Origin: Rhizobium pisi
Lineage (GTDB): Bacteria; Pseudomonadota; Alphaproteobacteria; Rhizobiales; Rhizobiaceae
Direction of reading: 5' to 3'
DNA length: 64,000 nt
NCBI RefSeq assembly: GCF_003938655.1
Contig: NZ_RJJT01000011.1
Span: forward strand, 62,001 to 126,000
Of this stretch, positions 27,363-37,084 are shown one piece after another. Below the pieces are notes generated by a model. The model did not search any database, had not been told where the DNA came from, and was given only the letters and a program-made list of their open reading frames with translations. The first letter of the stretch is position 1. The number at the start of each line of letters is the position of its first letter. A program made the translations under genes and the position numbers.

Positions 27363-29347
27363 TCCGCCGGCTCCATTGCAGGCGTTGCCGGCTTCGCCTT
27401 CCTGCGCGGGGCGCCGACGCGCAGGCGCCGGTCGGAGAGTGAGACGAAGCCGCCAAAGGCCATGATCAGCGCTCCGCCCCAGATGCAGAGGATGAACGGC
27501 TTCCACCAGATGCGCACGACGATGCCGCCGTCCTTGGTGGCGTCGCCGAGCGAGACGTAAAGCTGGCTGAGCCCGAAGGTCAGAATGCCGGCCTCCGTCG
27601 TCGGCATCTGGCGGGCCGTATAAAGGCGCTTGGCCGACCAGGTGTCGGCGACCGCAACACCGGCGCGCCGGACGGTGAAGTGGCCGCGGTCCTCGGTATA
27701 GTTCGGCCCCCTGCCCGGCTGCATGCCGTCGAAATTCAGGCTGTAGCCGCCGGCATCGACCGTCTGGCCGGGCTTCATCTCGATGACGCGCTCCGTCTGG
27801 AAGGTCGTGACGGCGACGATGCCGAGCACGGTGATGCCGAGCCCGGCATGGGCGAGCGCCGTGCCGAAGGCAGAACGCGGCAGACCGGTCAGACGGCGCC
27901 AGGCGACACTGCCCGAAACCTTGCCGATGCCGGCGCGATACCAGAGATCGGTCATAGCGCCGAGGACGAGGAACAGCCCGGCGGCGAGCCCGAGCACCGA
28001 AAGCACCGGCCCGCCATGTTCGATATAGAAGAAGATCAGCGCCGCAACGAAGGCCAGCCCGGCCACGACGTAGAGCCGCTGCAGGGCGCCGAGCAGATCG
28101 CCGCGCTTCCAGGCGAGCAGCGGCCCGAAGGGCACGATGACGATCAGCGGCGCCATCAGCAGGCCGAAGGTCATGTTGAAGAAGGGCGGCCCGACGGAAA
28201 TCTTGTCGCCGGTCAGGGTCTCCAGCAACAGAGGATAGAGCGTGCCTGTCAGCACCGTGCCGCAGGCAACCGTCAGGATCAGATTGTTGACGACGAGCGC
28301 GCCCTCGCGCGAAATCGGCGCAAACAGCCCGCCGGCCGACAGCCGCGGCGCGCGGAAGGCGAAGAGCGACAGTGCGCCGCCAATGAAGATCAGCAGGATG
28401 CAGAGGATGAAGATGCCGCGTGAGGGATCGCTGGCAAAGGCATGCACCGAGGTCAACACACCGGAGCGCACGAGGAATGTGCCCATCAGCGACAGCGAGA
28501 AGGTGAGGATCGCCAGCAGCACCGTCCAGATCTTCAGCGCCTCGCGCTTTTCCATGACGAGTGCGGAATGCAGAAGCGCGGTACCGGCAAGCCACGGCAT
28601 GAAGGAGGCGTTTTCCACCGGATCCCAGAACCACCAGCCGCCCCAGCCGAGCTCGTAATAGGCCCAGTAGGAGCCCATGGCGATGCCAAGGGTCAGGAAG
28701 GTCCAGGCGGCCAGCGTCCAGGGCCGCACCCAACGGGCCCAGGCGGCATCGATACGCCCTTCCAGAAGGGCCGCGACCGCAAAAGAGAAGCAGACGGAGA
28801 AGCCGACATAGCCGAGGTAGAGCAGCGGCGGGTGGATCGCGAGACCGACATCCTGAAGGACCGGATTGAGATCGCGGCCTTCGGCCGGCGCCGGATCGAG
28901 GCGGAGAAAGGGATTGGAGGTCAGCAGAATGAACAGCGTGAAGGCAACCGAGATCCAGCCCTGCACGGCCAGCACGTTGGCTTTCAGCGTCTCCGGCAGA
29001 TTGCGCCCGAAGACGGCAACCAGCGCGCTGAACAGTGTCAGGATCAACAGCCAGAGCATCATCGATCCCTCGTGATTGCCCCAAACGCCCGAATATTTAT
29101 AGATCGGCGGCACCAGCGAATGCGAATTCTCCCAGACGTTCTGCACGGAGAAATCCGAGACGACATGAGCATAGGTCAGAACGCCGAAGGAGAAGGCGAC
29201 AAGCGAAAACATCGTGACCGAGCCGATCGTCGCCACATCCATCATCGCGGAATCATGACGGCGGGCCCCCAAAACCGGCACGATGGAGAGGATGAGCGCC
29301 GTTGCAAGCGCCAGCACCAGCGCGTAATGGCCGATCTCGATGATCAT
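27359..29347 (-). CDS. ccmF: Cytochrome c maturation protein CcmF (CycK), haem lyase
   Basis: This 662-residue integral membrane protein is part of the CcmF/H haem lyase that joins haem from CcmE to apocytochrome c. It contains about 14-15 helices and the Trp-rich WWD motif ([19 protein letters not shown]). Conserved periplasmic histidines are visible near the family positions. I chose the ATG at 29347, which overlaps the ccmE stop by four bases and gives [15 protein letters not shown]. It sits third in the overlapping ccmI-ccmE-ccmF-ccmH series. In rhizobia this operon is known as cycHJKL, and its loss affects respiration and symbiotic nitrogen fixation. Confidence 0.96.
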   Translation of the reverse strand: MIIEIGHYALVLALATALILSIVPVLGARRHDSAMMDVATIGSVTMFSLVAFSFGVLTYAHVVSDFSVQNVWENSHSLVPPIYKYSGVWGNHEGSMMLWLLILTLFSALVAVFGRNLPETLKANVLAVQGWISVAFTLFILLTSNPFLRLDPAPAEGRDLNPVLQDVGLAIHPPLLYLGYVGFSVCFSFAVAALLEGRIDAAWARWVRPWTLAAWTFLTLGIAMGSYWAYYELGWGGWWFWDPVENASFMPWLAGTALLHSALVMEKREALKIWTVLLAILTFSLSLMGTFLVRSGVLTSVHAFASDPSRGIFILCILLIFIGGALSLFAFRAPRLSAGGLFAPISREGALVVNNLILTVACGTVLTGTLYPLLLETLTGDKISVGPPFFNMTFGLLMAPLIVIVPFGPLLAWKRGDLLGALQRLYVVAGLAFVAALIFFYIEHGGPVLSVLGLAAGLFLVLGAMTDLWYRAGIGKVSGSVAWRRLTGLPRSAFGTALAHAGLGITVLGIVAVTTFQTERVIEMKPGQTVDAGGYSLNFDGMQPGRGPNYTEDRGHFTVRRAGVAVADTWSAKRLYTARQMPTTEAGILTFGLSQLYVSLGDATKDGGIVVRIWWKPFILCIWGGALIMAFGGFVSLSDRRLRVGAPRRKAKPATPAMEPAE

Positions 29348-29826
29348 GGCGTCGCCTTCGCTTCCTTCCCCGAACCTTCCTGGCCCTGGCCTTCCTTCCA
29401 CAACCCCTGGGCTTTCAGCCTGTCGGCCACGTCCTTCGGCATATAGGTCTCGTCATGCTTGGCAAGCACCGTGTCGGCGACGAAGACGTTCGTTCCCGGC
29501 GTAAACATGCCTTCGGTGACGACGCCCTGTCCCTCGCGGAAGAGATCGGGGAGGATGCCGGTATATCTGACCTTTACGGCATTGGTGCTGCCGTCGGTGA
29601 CGGAAAACTCTACCGTCGAGCCGGTATCGCGCACGACGCTGCCCTCGCCGACCAGGCCGCCAAGCCGGATACGGGTTTCCGGCGCCACCGGCGACTTTGC
29701 GAGATCCGCCGGCATGTAGAAATAGGCGACCGACTGGCTGAAGGCGAACATGACCAGCAGCACGGCGGCGGCGATGAAGCCCATGCCGCCTGCTATCACC
29801 GCGAGGCGTTTCTGCTTGCGCGTCAC
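29344..29826 (-). CDS. ccmE: Cytochrome c maturation haem chaperone CcmE (CycJ)
   Basis: This 160-residue haem chaperone has an N-terminal membrane anchor (about residues 8-31) and a periplasmic beta-barrel. The covalent haem-binding histidine is His124 in [10 protein letters not shown], with the supporting Tyr128. A flexible, charged C-terminal tail ends the protein. It accepts haem from CcmC and delivers it to CcmF. The start overlaps the ccmI stop by four bases, and its stop overlaps the ccmF start. Confidence 0.97.
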   Translation of the reverse strand: MTRKQKRLAVIAGGMGFIAAAVLLVMFAFSQSVAYFYMPADLAKSPVAPETRIRLGGLVGEGSVVRDTGSTVEFSVTDGSTNAVKVRYTGILPDLFREGQGVVTEGMFTPGTNVFVADTVLAKHDETYMPKDVADRLKAQGLWKEGQGQEGSGKEAKATP

Positions 29827-31001
29827 TCCGTCGATCCTTCCGTTGATATGCCGAGTTCCCGCGCAAGCGCCAGCAATTGCCTGCCCTGCTCACCGGACGG
29901 CGGAAAGGCCACAAGCCCGCGCCTCAAGGCGCCGGCGGCGCGATCCTTGTCGTTCAATACGGCGTAAGAGCGGACGAGCCGCATCCATCCCTCGAAGTTT
30001 TTCGGATCCTGGCTGAGCTTGGCATCGAGGCTTTCGACCATACCGCGGATCATCTGCTGCCGGTCGCCGGCGCTCATATTCTCAGCCGCCGCCACATCTT
30101 CCTGCGTGGGGTTGCCGGGGCGCGCCGGCGCGCCGGGGGTAGCCGCAGCGCCCGAGGCAGCTGAATTCGCGCCGGGATTTGCCGGTGGGCCGCCGTTCAT
30201 GGCGATATGCTCGTTGACAAGCGGCAGCCAGGGCGCATCGGCGGGCGATTGTTTCGCCAGCGCCTCGAAGGCCTGGCGCGCCTCGTCGGGCCGTCCCGCC
30301 TGCTCCATACTGAGGGCGATGTAGAAGCGGGCACGCGGATTGATTGGTTCCAGCGTCAGCGACTGCTCGAGCACCCCGCGCGCCTCTTCCGTCACCACGC
30401 CGTCGGAGACCGCCATCAGCGTCTCGGCAAGGCCGTCAAGCCGGATCGGGCTCGGGCCGAGAAGCCGGATGGCATTGCGGTAGGCGGTCTGCGCGTCATT
30501 CGCCCGCATCGTGCGGAAATAGATCGGCGCCAGCACATCCCAGCCTCTGCCGTCATCGGGATTCTGCGCCAAATGGCGTTCCGCCTTGGCGATCAGCACG
30601 GCCACGTCGTCGCCGGGGTTTTCCAGCCGCGCTTCCAGCGGCTGCGAGGGCAAATCCGGCCGGCCCGTCGTCAAATACAGGCAGAGCCCGAGAACCGGCA
30701 GGAGCAAGAGGACAAAGGCCTCAGTGAAACGGTGATGCCTTGCCGCCTTCGGAATTTGAACCGGCTCATCGGCAGAAACGGCGATCAGCCGCCGGCCGAT
30801 TTCGGCCCTGGCATAATCAGCCTCCTCCGGCGTAATCAGGCCACCATTGAGATCCCGGTCGAGTTCGCGCAACTGGTCGCGATAGACCGCCGCCTCGCCT
30901 GCGCGGCTATTCTCCGCCGCCTTCGCTCCGCGCAAAAGGGGGTAAAGCAGGATGGCGGCGACGACTGCCGTCAGAACGGCAACGAGAATCCAGAACAGCA
31001 T
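29823..31001 (-). CDS. ccmI: Cytochrome c biogenesis TPR protein CcmI (CycH)
   Basis: This 392-residue protein has two membrane helices (about 2-22 and 92-112) and a periplasmic region with TPR repeats (about 140-270) that presents apocytochrome c to the haem lyase. A low-complexity Ala/Gly/Pro linker (near 270-290) and a final TPR-like segment follow. It is the first gene of the ccmI-E-F-H operon. The other system I genes (ccmA-D, ccmG) are not in this window, as expected for rhizobia, where they map elsewhere. Confidence 0.94.
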   Translation of the reverse strand: MLFWILVAVLTAVVAAILLYPLLRGAKAAENSRAGEAAVYRDQLRELDRDLNGGLITPEEADYARAEIGRRLIAVSADEPVQIPKAARHHRFTEAFVLLLLPVLGLCLYLTTGRPDLPSQPLEARLENPGDDVAVLIAKAERHLAQNPDDGRGWDVLAPIYFRTMRANDAQTAYRNAIRLLGPSPIRLDGLAETLMAVSDGVVTEEARGVLEQSLTLEPINPRARFYIALSMEQAGRPDEARQAFEALAKQSPADAPWLPLVNEHIAMNGGPPANPGANSAASGAAATPGAPARPGNPTQEDVAAAENMSAGDRQQMIRGMVESLDAKLSQDPKNFEGWMRLVRSYAVLNDKDRAAGALRRGLVAFPPSGEQGRQLLALARELGISTEGSTE

Positions 31002-31082
31002 ATCGGCCCAAATACTTGAAGCGCGGCCTCATTCCAACTGCCAAAGCTCGAATGACGAAGATTTGAGGCTATAAGCCGCAAT

Positions 31083-31505
31083 TCAGAGCGGCGACCAACT
31101 GCCGTCGTCGTTGCGGCAGGCAGCGCCCCGCACCACGGTATCCTTGCCGTCAACGGTCAGCGTGTGGGTATATTGCCGGCAATTCTGTGAGCCGACCTGA
31201 TAGGGTGCTGCCGCGACAACCTTGCCGCTGATGTCCTTGCCGGTCCAAAGCATCGGCTGGCCGACGGCGGCTCCCTCCAGCGCCCGATATTCCGCCTCGA
31301 GCGCCCGCTGCTTGTCGCTGTCGCTGAGCGTCACGCCGCTGCGGCCGACGAGGCCGCCCTGCAACGCAGTGATGAAAGCGGTCGATGCCGAGGGCTTGCT
31401 CGAAAAAATGCCGCGTGACGTGGCGCCTTTCGTCGTCACGCAGCCGGACAGCGCGACGGCGACGAAAAGGGCGGAAACGATCATGCCCTGCGAGCGAAAA
31501 ATCAT
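31083..31505 (-). CDS. Small outer-membrane lipoprotein, RT0821-type surface antigen-like
   Basis: This 140-residue protein starts with a lipoprotein signal peptide and lipobox (VALSGC, cysteine near residue 22). The mature part has the pattern seen in alphaproteobacterial surface-antigen-like lipoproteins: ALEAEYRALEGAAVGQPMLW, then a C-terminal beta-rich section with two cysteines (QNCRQYTHTL and GAACRNDDGSW). It probably sits in the outer or inner membrane leaflet. The role is unknown. It lies alone between feuQ and ccmI on the same strand. Confidence 0.75.
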   Translation of the reverse strand: MIFRSQGMIVSALFVAVALSGCVTTKGATSRGIFSSKPSASTAFITALQGGLVGRSGVTLSDSDKQRALEAEYRALEGAAVGQPMLWTGKDISGKVVAAAPYQVGSQNCRQYTHTLTVDGKDTVVRGAACRNDDGSWSPL

Positions 31506-31623
31506 TGCGTCGAACCACGATCAGAGGTCAAATTCAGCCGATCGAAGTGCAGCGTCCCCGTGTCAGCATTAAGGCAAAGCATGCTATACATTTGCCACTA
31601 TCTTTGTGACATCAAGTAGTTGC

Positions 31624-33027
31624 TCATGCAACATCCTTTGTGACGCCGGGCAGGATAAGCTTCGCCTTCAGCCCGCCCCACTCGCCGCGGGAAAGCTCGA
31701 GTCGCCCCTGATATTCGTTTGATATCTCGGTGACGATCGAAAGACCGAGCCCGGTTCCGGGCTTGCTTTCATCGAGCCTGCGGCCGCGCTTCAGCGCCTC
31801 GCGGATCTGGTCAGGCTCCAGGCCCGGCCCATCGTCCTCGACAGCGAGCTCCACCCAGTGGCGGCGTGCGCTCGCCTCCGTCCCCTTCACGTCCTCGCCG
31901 GCTTCCACGGCCGAAAGCCGCACCCTGCTTTTGGCAAAACGCGCAGCGTTTTCCAGGAGATTGCCGACGGTCTCCTCAAGATCCTGCTGCTCCATGGCGA
32001 CGGCGAGATGTGGCGGCGAAACCACGAGATCGAATTCGGTATCCACATTCAGCCGGCGCATGACGCGCACCAGGCGCTCCAGTGCGGGTTCGGCATCGGT
32101 GCGGGCGAGCACGGATTCGCGCTGTGCGGCGATGCGCGCCCGGTTGAGATAGGACTGCACCTGCCCCTGCATGGATTCCGCCTGGCTGCGCACCAGCTCG
32201 CCATGGGATTTTTCCAGCACGCGCGCCTCGTTCAGGAGCACGGCGATCGGCGTCTTCAGCGAATGGGCGAGATTGCCGACCTGCATACGAGCCCGCTCGA
32301 CGATGCGGCGGTTGCTGTCGATCAGGGCGTTGACCTCGTTGGCAAGCGGCAGGATTTCACGCGGGAAATCACCCTTCAGCTGCTCGCTCTCGCCAGCGCG
32401 GATGCGCTCAAGTGCTGCGCGCGCCTTGTCGAGTGGCTTCAGGCCGTAGAGAATTGCCAGCGCATTGACGATCAGGCTGCCGACGCCAAAGCCGGCGAGC
32501 GCCAGATAGAGACTGTGGGAAAAGTTGCGGACATCGTCCTCGACGACATCGACATTGCCGGTGACGCGAAAGCGCGCGGCGCGCCCGTCGGTATCGAGCA
32601 CCACTTCGGTTTCGGCCACCTGCACGCGGTTCCCGGAGGCATCCGTCACCTGGTAGTAACGCTCGTAATTCTTGTCGAAGGGCGCCTCGACGACGGAAGG
32701 AACCGGAATGAGCGCCGAGCCGAGCGAAGGCGATACCAAAGGGGCGGTCGTATAGGTGCCGAGCGGTTCCACCACCCAGTACCAGCCGGTCTTCGGTTGG
32801 GCAAAGCGCAGGTCGCCGAGCTGCGGACTGCCGCTCAACGCCCCCTGATCGCCGATCGTCACCGAATTGATGACGTTATAGAGCTGCGCCCGCAGCAGAT
32901 CCTGGAAGCCGCGTTCGGCGCTCTTGCGATAGAGCGTGGAAATCAGCAGGCCGATCACAACAAGCGCCACCGTCGACCAGACGGTGGTCAGCAGCAATAC
33001 ACGTGCTGTGAGCGACTTAATTCGCAT
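31624..33027 (-). CDS. feuQ: FeuQ sensor histidine kinase
   Basis: This 467-residue kinase has membrane helices near residues 8-30 and 170-195 with a periplasmic sensor domain between them, a HAMP linker, the phospho-acceptor box VGNLAHSLKTPIAVLLNEA, and ATPase motifs VGNLLENAARFA, VEDDGPGL and GTGLGLSIV. The layout is PhoQ-like. It overlaps the upstream response-regulator gene by 11 bases. Together with the small periplasmic gene upstream, it matches the rhizobial FeuN-FeuP-FeuQ system, which in Sinorhizobium controls cyclic-glucan export genes and is needed for symbiosis. Assignment rests on gene order and architecture. Confidence 0.88.
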   Translation of the reverse strand: MRIKSLTARVLLLTTVWSTVALVVIGLLISTLYRKSAERGFQDLLRAQLYNVINSVTIGDQGALSGSPQLGDLRFAQPKTGWYWVVEPLGTYTTAPLVSPSLGSALIPVPSVVEAPFDKNYERYYQVTDASGNRVQVAETEVVLDTDGRAARFRVTGNVDVVEDDVRNFSHSLYLALAGFGVGSLIVNALAILYGLKPLDKARAALERIRAGESEQLKGDFPREILPLANEVNALIDSNRRIVERARMQVGNLAHSLKTPIAVLLNEARVLEKSHGELVRSQAESMQGQVQSYLNRARIAAQRESVLARTDAEPALERLVRVMRRLNVDTEFDLVVSPPHLAVAMEQQDLEETVGNLLENAARFAKSRVRLSAVEAGEDVKGTEASARRHWVELAVEDDGPGLEPDQIREALKRGRRLDESKPGTGLGLSIVTEISNEYQGRLELSRGEWGGLKAKLILPGVTKDVA

Positions 33028-33688
33028 GTTTCGGCGCTTGGATGCGGTAACCGAGACCGCGCACCGTTTCTATCAGGTCGACGCCCATTTTCTTGCGCAG
33101 GCGCCCGACGAAGACTTCGATCGTGTTGGAATCGCGGTCGAAATCCTGGTCGTACATATGCTCGACCAGTTCCGTGCGCGAGACGACCTCGCCCATATGA
33201 TGCATAAGATAGGCAAGCAGGCGATACTCATGCGAGGTCAGCTTCAGCGTGGTGCCGTTGACCGTCGCCTTCGAGGACTTGGTGTCGAGACGCACCGGCC
33301 CGCATATGATCTCGGAGGAGGCATGTCCTGCCGCACGGCGGATCAGCGCCCGAATGCGCGCCAGCACCTCTTCGACGTGGAAGGGCTTGGTGACGTAATC
33401 GTCGGCGCCCGCATCGATGCCGGCGACCTTGTCGCTCCAGCGGTCGCGCGCCGTCAGGATCAGCACCGGCACGCCGCGGCCGGCGCCCCGCCATTTTTCG
33501 AGAACGGTGACGCCGTCCATCTCGGGCAAGCCGATATCCAGAATGATGGCGTCATAGGGTTCGGTGTCACCGAGGAAATGACCTTCCTCGCCGTCGAACG
33601 CCTGGTCGACGACATATCCGGCCTCCTTCAGCGTATCGGCCAACTGCCGGTTCAGATTAACGTCGTCTTCGACTACCAGGATGCGCAT
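33017..33688 (-). CDS. feuP: FeuP response regulator
   Basis: This 223-residue OmpR/PhoP-type regulator has a receiver domain (MRILVVEDDVNLNRQLAD; phospho-acceptor Asp in AIILDIGLPEMDG; Lys in YVTKPFHV) and a winged-helix domain (LTSHEYRLLAYLMHHMGEVVSRTELVEHMYDQDFDRDSNTIEVFVGRLRKK region). The stop lies inside the start of feuQ. In rhizobia FeuP activates ndvA and other envelope genes and is held in check by FeuN through FeuQ. Gene order feuN-feuP-feuQ supports the name. Confidence 0.88.
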   Translation of the reverse strand: MRILVVEDDVNLNRQLADTLKEAGYVVDQAFDGEEGHFLGDTEPYDAIILDIGLPEMDGVTVLEKWRGAGRGVPVLILTARDRWSDKVAGIDAGADDYVTKPFHVEEVLARIRALIRRAAGHASSEIICGPVRLDTKSSKATVNGTTLKLTSHEYRLLAYLMHHMGEVVSRTELVEHMYDQDFDRDSNTIEVFVGRLRKKMGVDLIETVRGLGYRIQAPKHAN

Positions 33689-33742
33689 CGGTCCGCCTTC
33701 GTCCGCTTCAAATCGATTATGTCCTGAATAAGCCGATTCCGC

Positions 33743-33991
33743 TTACATCGGAACCTTTACCGTCACCTTGCGTGGACGTTGTCCGTTGCCCTGTACGAGA
33801 ACGGTGATGATGCAGGTATCGCCCACCGGTTGCACGGACAGAAGCTGGCCGCCCGTCTCCTCGACGACCTGGGCTGCGGCGGCGCTGCAATCGCCTGCTA
33901 CGCGCACGACAAAAGTGCCCGTCGCGTCCGGTGAGGGCGTCGATACCACCAGTCCGGCGGCCAATGCTGCGACGCTCAGAGGAAAGGCCAT
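33743..33991 (-). CDS. feuN: FeuN-like small periplasmic modulator
   Basis: This 82-residue protein begins with a hydrophobic export segment (MAFPLSVAALAAGLVVSTPSPDA) and continues as a short beta-rich domain with two cysteines (residues about 34 and 59), consistent with a periplasmic disulfide. It lies 54 bases upstream of feuP on the same strand. In Sinorhizobium, FeuN is a periplasmic protein of about this size encoded upstream of feuP that restrains FeuQ signalling. I assign the name from position, size and export signal. The ribosome site is weak. Confidence 0.75.
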   Translation of the reverse strand: MAFPLSVAALAAGLVVSTPSPDATGTFVVRVAGDCSAAAAQVVEETGGQLLSVQPVGDTCIITVLVQGNGQRPRKVTVKVPM

Positions 33992-34472
33992 GTCTTATGC
34001 TTTCAAGGTAATGCCAACTTGTTCCGAATATGTACTCACGCGACCTGAATGGCAAATGAATGCACGGTAATCCAGGGTGTTTAGAACTGTTCTCGACCGT
34101 TCGGGACGATCGATTTCCGCCGCGGGAAACCGCCTCTGCAGCAAGCGTTGGCGGTCTTCCCCGCGGAAAAAACTCCTCAACACAGGCTCAGCGAGTTCGC
34201 TCCCCCCTTTTCACAAAGGCAAGCCGACGAGTTTCACCATGACCGCCGCAGCCGAATCGGCCGCGCCCGTGTCGATGCCCCGGCATACCGGCAGATGGCA
34301 GCAGACGCCCAGCCGCGCCGGTCGCCCTGAAATTGTACCGATATTTCATGTCATCATTTCATCGTTTCCCGCGTTTATGGAAAAGCACGGGTGACCGCGT
34401 GCCATAGCTTTCACCGCCCGATTGAAACTGTTACGCTCCTGCTACCCCGCATTTCAAACCGTTCCAGCATTA
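33992..34472. other. 481-bp intergenic region, feuN to MFS gene
   Basis: This region must carry the leftward feuN promoter and the rightward MFS promoter. Several overlapping frames run through it, but none has a ribosome site or recognisable product. I see no strong palindrome. Confidence 0.4.
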
Positions 34473-35696
34473 ATGCCTAAATCCCTCCGCTTCCGCTCGG
34501 CGCAGACAGTCATCGTCCTCGCCATTACCCAGCTCATCGGCTGGGGCACGACATTCGACATGCTCGGCGTCATGGGCCGTGTCGTGGCGCCCGATCTCGG
34601 GCTGCCGAACGAGGTGGTGTTTGCCGGTCTCACGATCATGATGATGGTCAGCGCAATTGTCGGTCCTGCGACCGGCCGCTGGCTTGGCCGCTATGGCGCC
34701 GCCCGCGTGCTTTCGGCCGCCTCGCTGATCTTCGCGCTCGGCCAGCTTCTGCTTGCCGCCGCAAACGGCATCGCGCTCTATGCCGTAGCGTGGACTATCA
34801 TCGGCATCGGCGGCGCACTCGGCCTTTCGGCGCCGGCCTATACCGCCGTCGTCGAGCGCGAAGGGGCGAATGGCAAACGCGTCATTGCCATCCTGATGCT
34901 GTTCACCGGGCTTTCGAGCGCCATCTTCTGGCCGATCCTCAGCCTGCTCAACGAGGCGATCGGCTGGCGCCTCACCTTCCTCGCCTGCGCGGCGCTGCAA
35001 TTCTTCGTCTGCCTGCCGCTGCATCTTTTCGCCCTGCCGAAACCGATTGCGGCGCATGTCCAAGGCGGCACGGCGGAAATCGCCCCGGTGCCGCTTTCAA
35101 AGACAGCGCAGCGCAAAGCCTTCCTGCTGATTGCCGCAGCCACGACGATCTCCACCTTCGTCACCTTCGGCCTCTCGCCATCACTGCTCGAAATCTTCCG
35201 GCAGTCCGGCGCCTCACCGGCGCTGGCGCTGCAGCTCGGCTCGGCACGCGGTGTCCTCGGCATCTCGGCGCGTTTCCTCGACATGCTGCTCGGTCGACGC
35301 GGCAATCCCATCCTCAGCGCTGCAATGGGCATCAGTCTGATGGTGGCAAGTTTCCTGATGATGCTGATCGCCAGTCCTTCGACGCCGCTCCTCATCACCT
35401 TCGTCCTGCTCTATGGCTTCGGCTCCGGCGTCATGACCGTCGCCCGCGCGCTGCTGCCGCTGGCGCTGTTTTCGCCGCACGAATTCGGCCTGCAATCGGC
35501 CCGGCTGTCGCTGCCGCAAAACCTCGCCAATGCCGCCGCCCCCGTTATCATCACCGCCATTCTCGACCGCGCCGGCACCGGCCCGGCACTCCTTGCCTGC
35601 GCCGTTCTCGCAGCATTGGGGCTGACCTTCGTGCTGATGCTGATGGCGCTGGTGCGCGGGGCTCGCACATCGGAGCCGAGCCCGGCCGTTTCGTGA
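34473..35696 (+). CDS. Major facilitator superfamily transporter
   Basis: This 407-residue integral membrane protein has about 12 helices in two six-helix bundles joined by a cytoplasmic loop near residue 195. Segments such as GRWLGRYGAARVLS in the loop after helix 2 are typical of the family. I preferred the ATG at 34473 (MPKSLRFRSAQTVIVLAITQ) over a TTG 51 bases upstream. It stands alone; the substrate is unknown. Confidence 0.85.
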   Translation: MPKSLRFRSAQTVIVLAITQLIGWGTTFDMLGVMGRVVAPDLGLPNEVVFAGLTIMMMVSAIVGPATGRWLGRYGAARVLSAASLIFALGQLLLAAANGIALYAVAWTIIGIGGALGLSAPAYTAVVEREGANGKRVIAILMLFTGLSSAIFWPILSLLNEAIGWRLTFLACAALQFFVCLPLHLFALPKPIAAHVQGGTAEIAPVPLSKTAQRKAFLLIAAATTISTFVTFGLSPSLLEIFRQSGASPALALQLGSARGVLGISARFLDMLLGRRGNPILSAAMGISLMVASFLMMLIASPSTPLLITFVLLYGFGSGVMTVARALLPLALFSPHEFGLQSARLSLPQNLANAAAPVIITAILDRAGTGPALLACAVLAALGLTFVLMLMALVRGARTSEPSPAVS

Positions 35697-35918
35697 TACG
35701 GGTCTTTGTGCCCAAGCAGGCGGGCCGCTGCGACCGACTTTTCATGAACGTGCAGCCGCTTTGGCGAATCTTTTGAAACGCTTGCTACCGCTTTTTCAAG
35801 AGTTGAGTCCAGCGGCTTAGAAGTTGATTCAACGTCGCAACGGCCGGATTCGGGAGAGCCGGTCATCCATCTGAATTTCCGATGAAATAGCAGTCCGCGC
35901 TGCGGAATCTCACGGAAT

Positions 35919-36224
35919 TCAGAGCGGCCGCGTCACCGCTGCATGGCTGTCATAATCGGCGGCAATCCGCTTTTCCCGGAGCGGCCGCACGCGCTCGATC
36001 GAGAGCTGATAATCGGGATGCGCTTTGTAGGCGGCTAGGGCCGCTTCATCGTCGAATTCGCCATAGACCACGAGATCGATCTCGGTCCCAAGCTGATCGG
36101 TCTTCACATTGGTGCCGATCTCTAGCAGCCGTGCATGCGGAATGCCGGTCAGGATCGAAAGCCCTGCCCTCACCTCCTCCAGATGTTCCTCCTGCACGGT
36201 GAAGAAGACGATATGGCGGATCAC
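35919..36224 (-). CDS. Dabb (stress-responsive alpha/beta barrel) protein
   Basis: This 101-residue protein has the dimeric alpha/beta-barrel pattern: an opening strand IRHIVFFTVQEE, a helix, VVYGEFDDEAALAAYKAHPDY, and a closing strand. The family includes stress-induced proteins and small enzymes acting on polyketide-like compounds. I chose the GTG at 36224 because AGGAG lies seven bases before it and the product then starts at the usual family position; an ATG at 36287 adds 21 residues without homology. It follows the endolysin-like gene on the same strand by 59 bases. Confidence 0.82.
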   Translation of the reverse strand: MIRHIVFFTVQEEHLEEVRAGLSILTGIPHARLLEIGTNVKTDQLGTEIDLVVYGEFDDEAALAAYKAHPDYQLSIERVRPLREKRIAADYDSHAAVTRPL

Positions 36225-36283
36225 GCGGGAGCTCCTGTCAGATGAGGCGGTGATCCGCGCGATAACACGCGCGTCCCGGGCCT

Positions 36284-36928
36284 TCAACCGCTCGATCGCG
36301 TGCGCGAGGGATCCGGACGTATCGCCGCATCAAAGACTACGGCATAGCTTGCGAGCTTTTCCGCCCGGTCGATACCGTTGACAATGCGGCGCGCGTTCAC
36401 CCAATCCTCGGTCGCAGCATTCAGGTGATCTTCGAGCTTATGGCCGGTGAAGCTGCCCTGCAGCATGCCTTCGATCAGGATCGTCACCGCCACCTCCATC
36501 TCCATCGCCCGGTCAGGATTGGCAACCAGGTCGATGCCCGTCAGCACACTCATCGCCTCATAATTCCGCTTGTGGGTGAGCTGCACCAGGCCGCGTCCGA
36601 GCCAGCTGCGGCCGTCCTCGTCCGGCCGCCAGTATGGTGTCTTCACCCAGGAGAGCCTGCCCGCGGCGAAGGCGGCCTCCAGGATCTCGACCGCGCGTCC
36701 ATCGCTTTCCGCCAGCGTCTCCCGCACCGGCTGCATCGTATAGGCGGTCTCGTGGTAGGCGGTTGCGAGGATATAGGCGAGCCACCGCAGATCAGCATGG
36801 GAAAACCGCTTTTCCCAGGCGTCGAGAATCGCCGTGATACCCACTACCTGAGGATGAGTCAGCTTTCCTTTGAAGAGCTTGTCCCGCACCGCATCGAAAA
36901 AGAATACCCGGTCCATGTGGACAACCAT
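36284..36928 (-). CDS. Endolysin-like glycoside hydrolase (GH19/lysozyme-type)
   Basis: This 214-residue protein resembles the chitinase class I/GH19-like endolysins of phages, which cut peptidoglycan glycan strands. ATAYHETAYTMQPVRE (near residue 60) holds the likely catalytic Glu, and GRGLVQLTHKRNYE (near 110-123) matches the conserved active-site loop. No signal peptide is visible. The first ATG is supported by GGAAGCGCGG. There is no holin or other phage gene beside it, so it is a stray lysis gene or a domesticated wall hydrolase. It faces a 43-codon gene across an AT-rich repeat region. Confidence 0.75.
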   Translation of the reverse strand: MVVHMDRVFFFDAVRDKLFKGKLTHPQVVGITAILDAWEKRFSHADLRWLAYILATAYHETAYTMQPVRETLAESDGRAVEILEAAFAAGRLSWVKTPYWRPDEDGRSWLGRGLVQLTHKRNYEAMSVLTGIDLVANPDRAMEMEVAVTILIEGMLQGSFTGHKLEDHLNAATEDWVNARRIVNGIDRAEKLASYAVVFDAAIRPDPSRTRSSG

Positions 36929-36964
36929 TCCGCGCTTCCCACAAATATCATGGTTAAAACCGTC

Positions 36965-36996
36965 TTAATCGATTAAAATTCATTTAATCGTTTAAA
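36965..36996. promoter_or_regulatory. Repeated TTAATCG palindromes in the AT-rich divergent region
   Basis: TTAATCGATTAA at 36965-36976 is a perfect palindrome, and a near copy TTAATCGTTTAA lies 19 bases on at 36984-36995. They sit between the endolysin-like gene and the 43-codon gene, in sequence far more AT-rich than its surroundings. Two operator copies two helical turns apart is a reasonable reading. Confidence 0.38.
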
Positions 36997-37084
36997 GTGT
37001 TTAAGCCACTGATTTACACGCCTTTTGTCTTGTGCAATGCATCTCCCTGCCCTGAAGCCTTGACCCCGAAAGAGGAGACTTCCG

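Noticed and set aside
27363..29084. A very long open frame continuous with ccmH, apparently encoding a 725-residue protein
   Set aside because: The upstream part is the ccmF gene read in another frame and is Arg/Ala-rich with no domain; ccmH begins at 27362 with a proper signal peptide.
34077..34394. Overlapping frames in the feuN-MFS gap, including a 51-codon frame from an ATG at 34239
   Set aside because: No adequate ribosome site, low-complexity product and no recognisable similarity.
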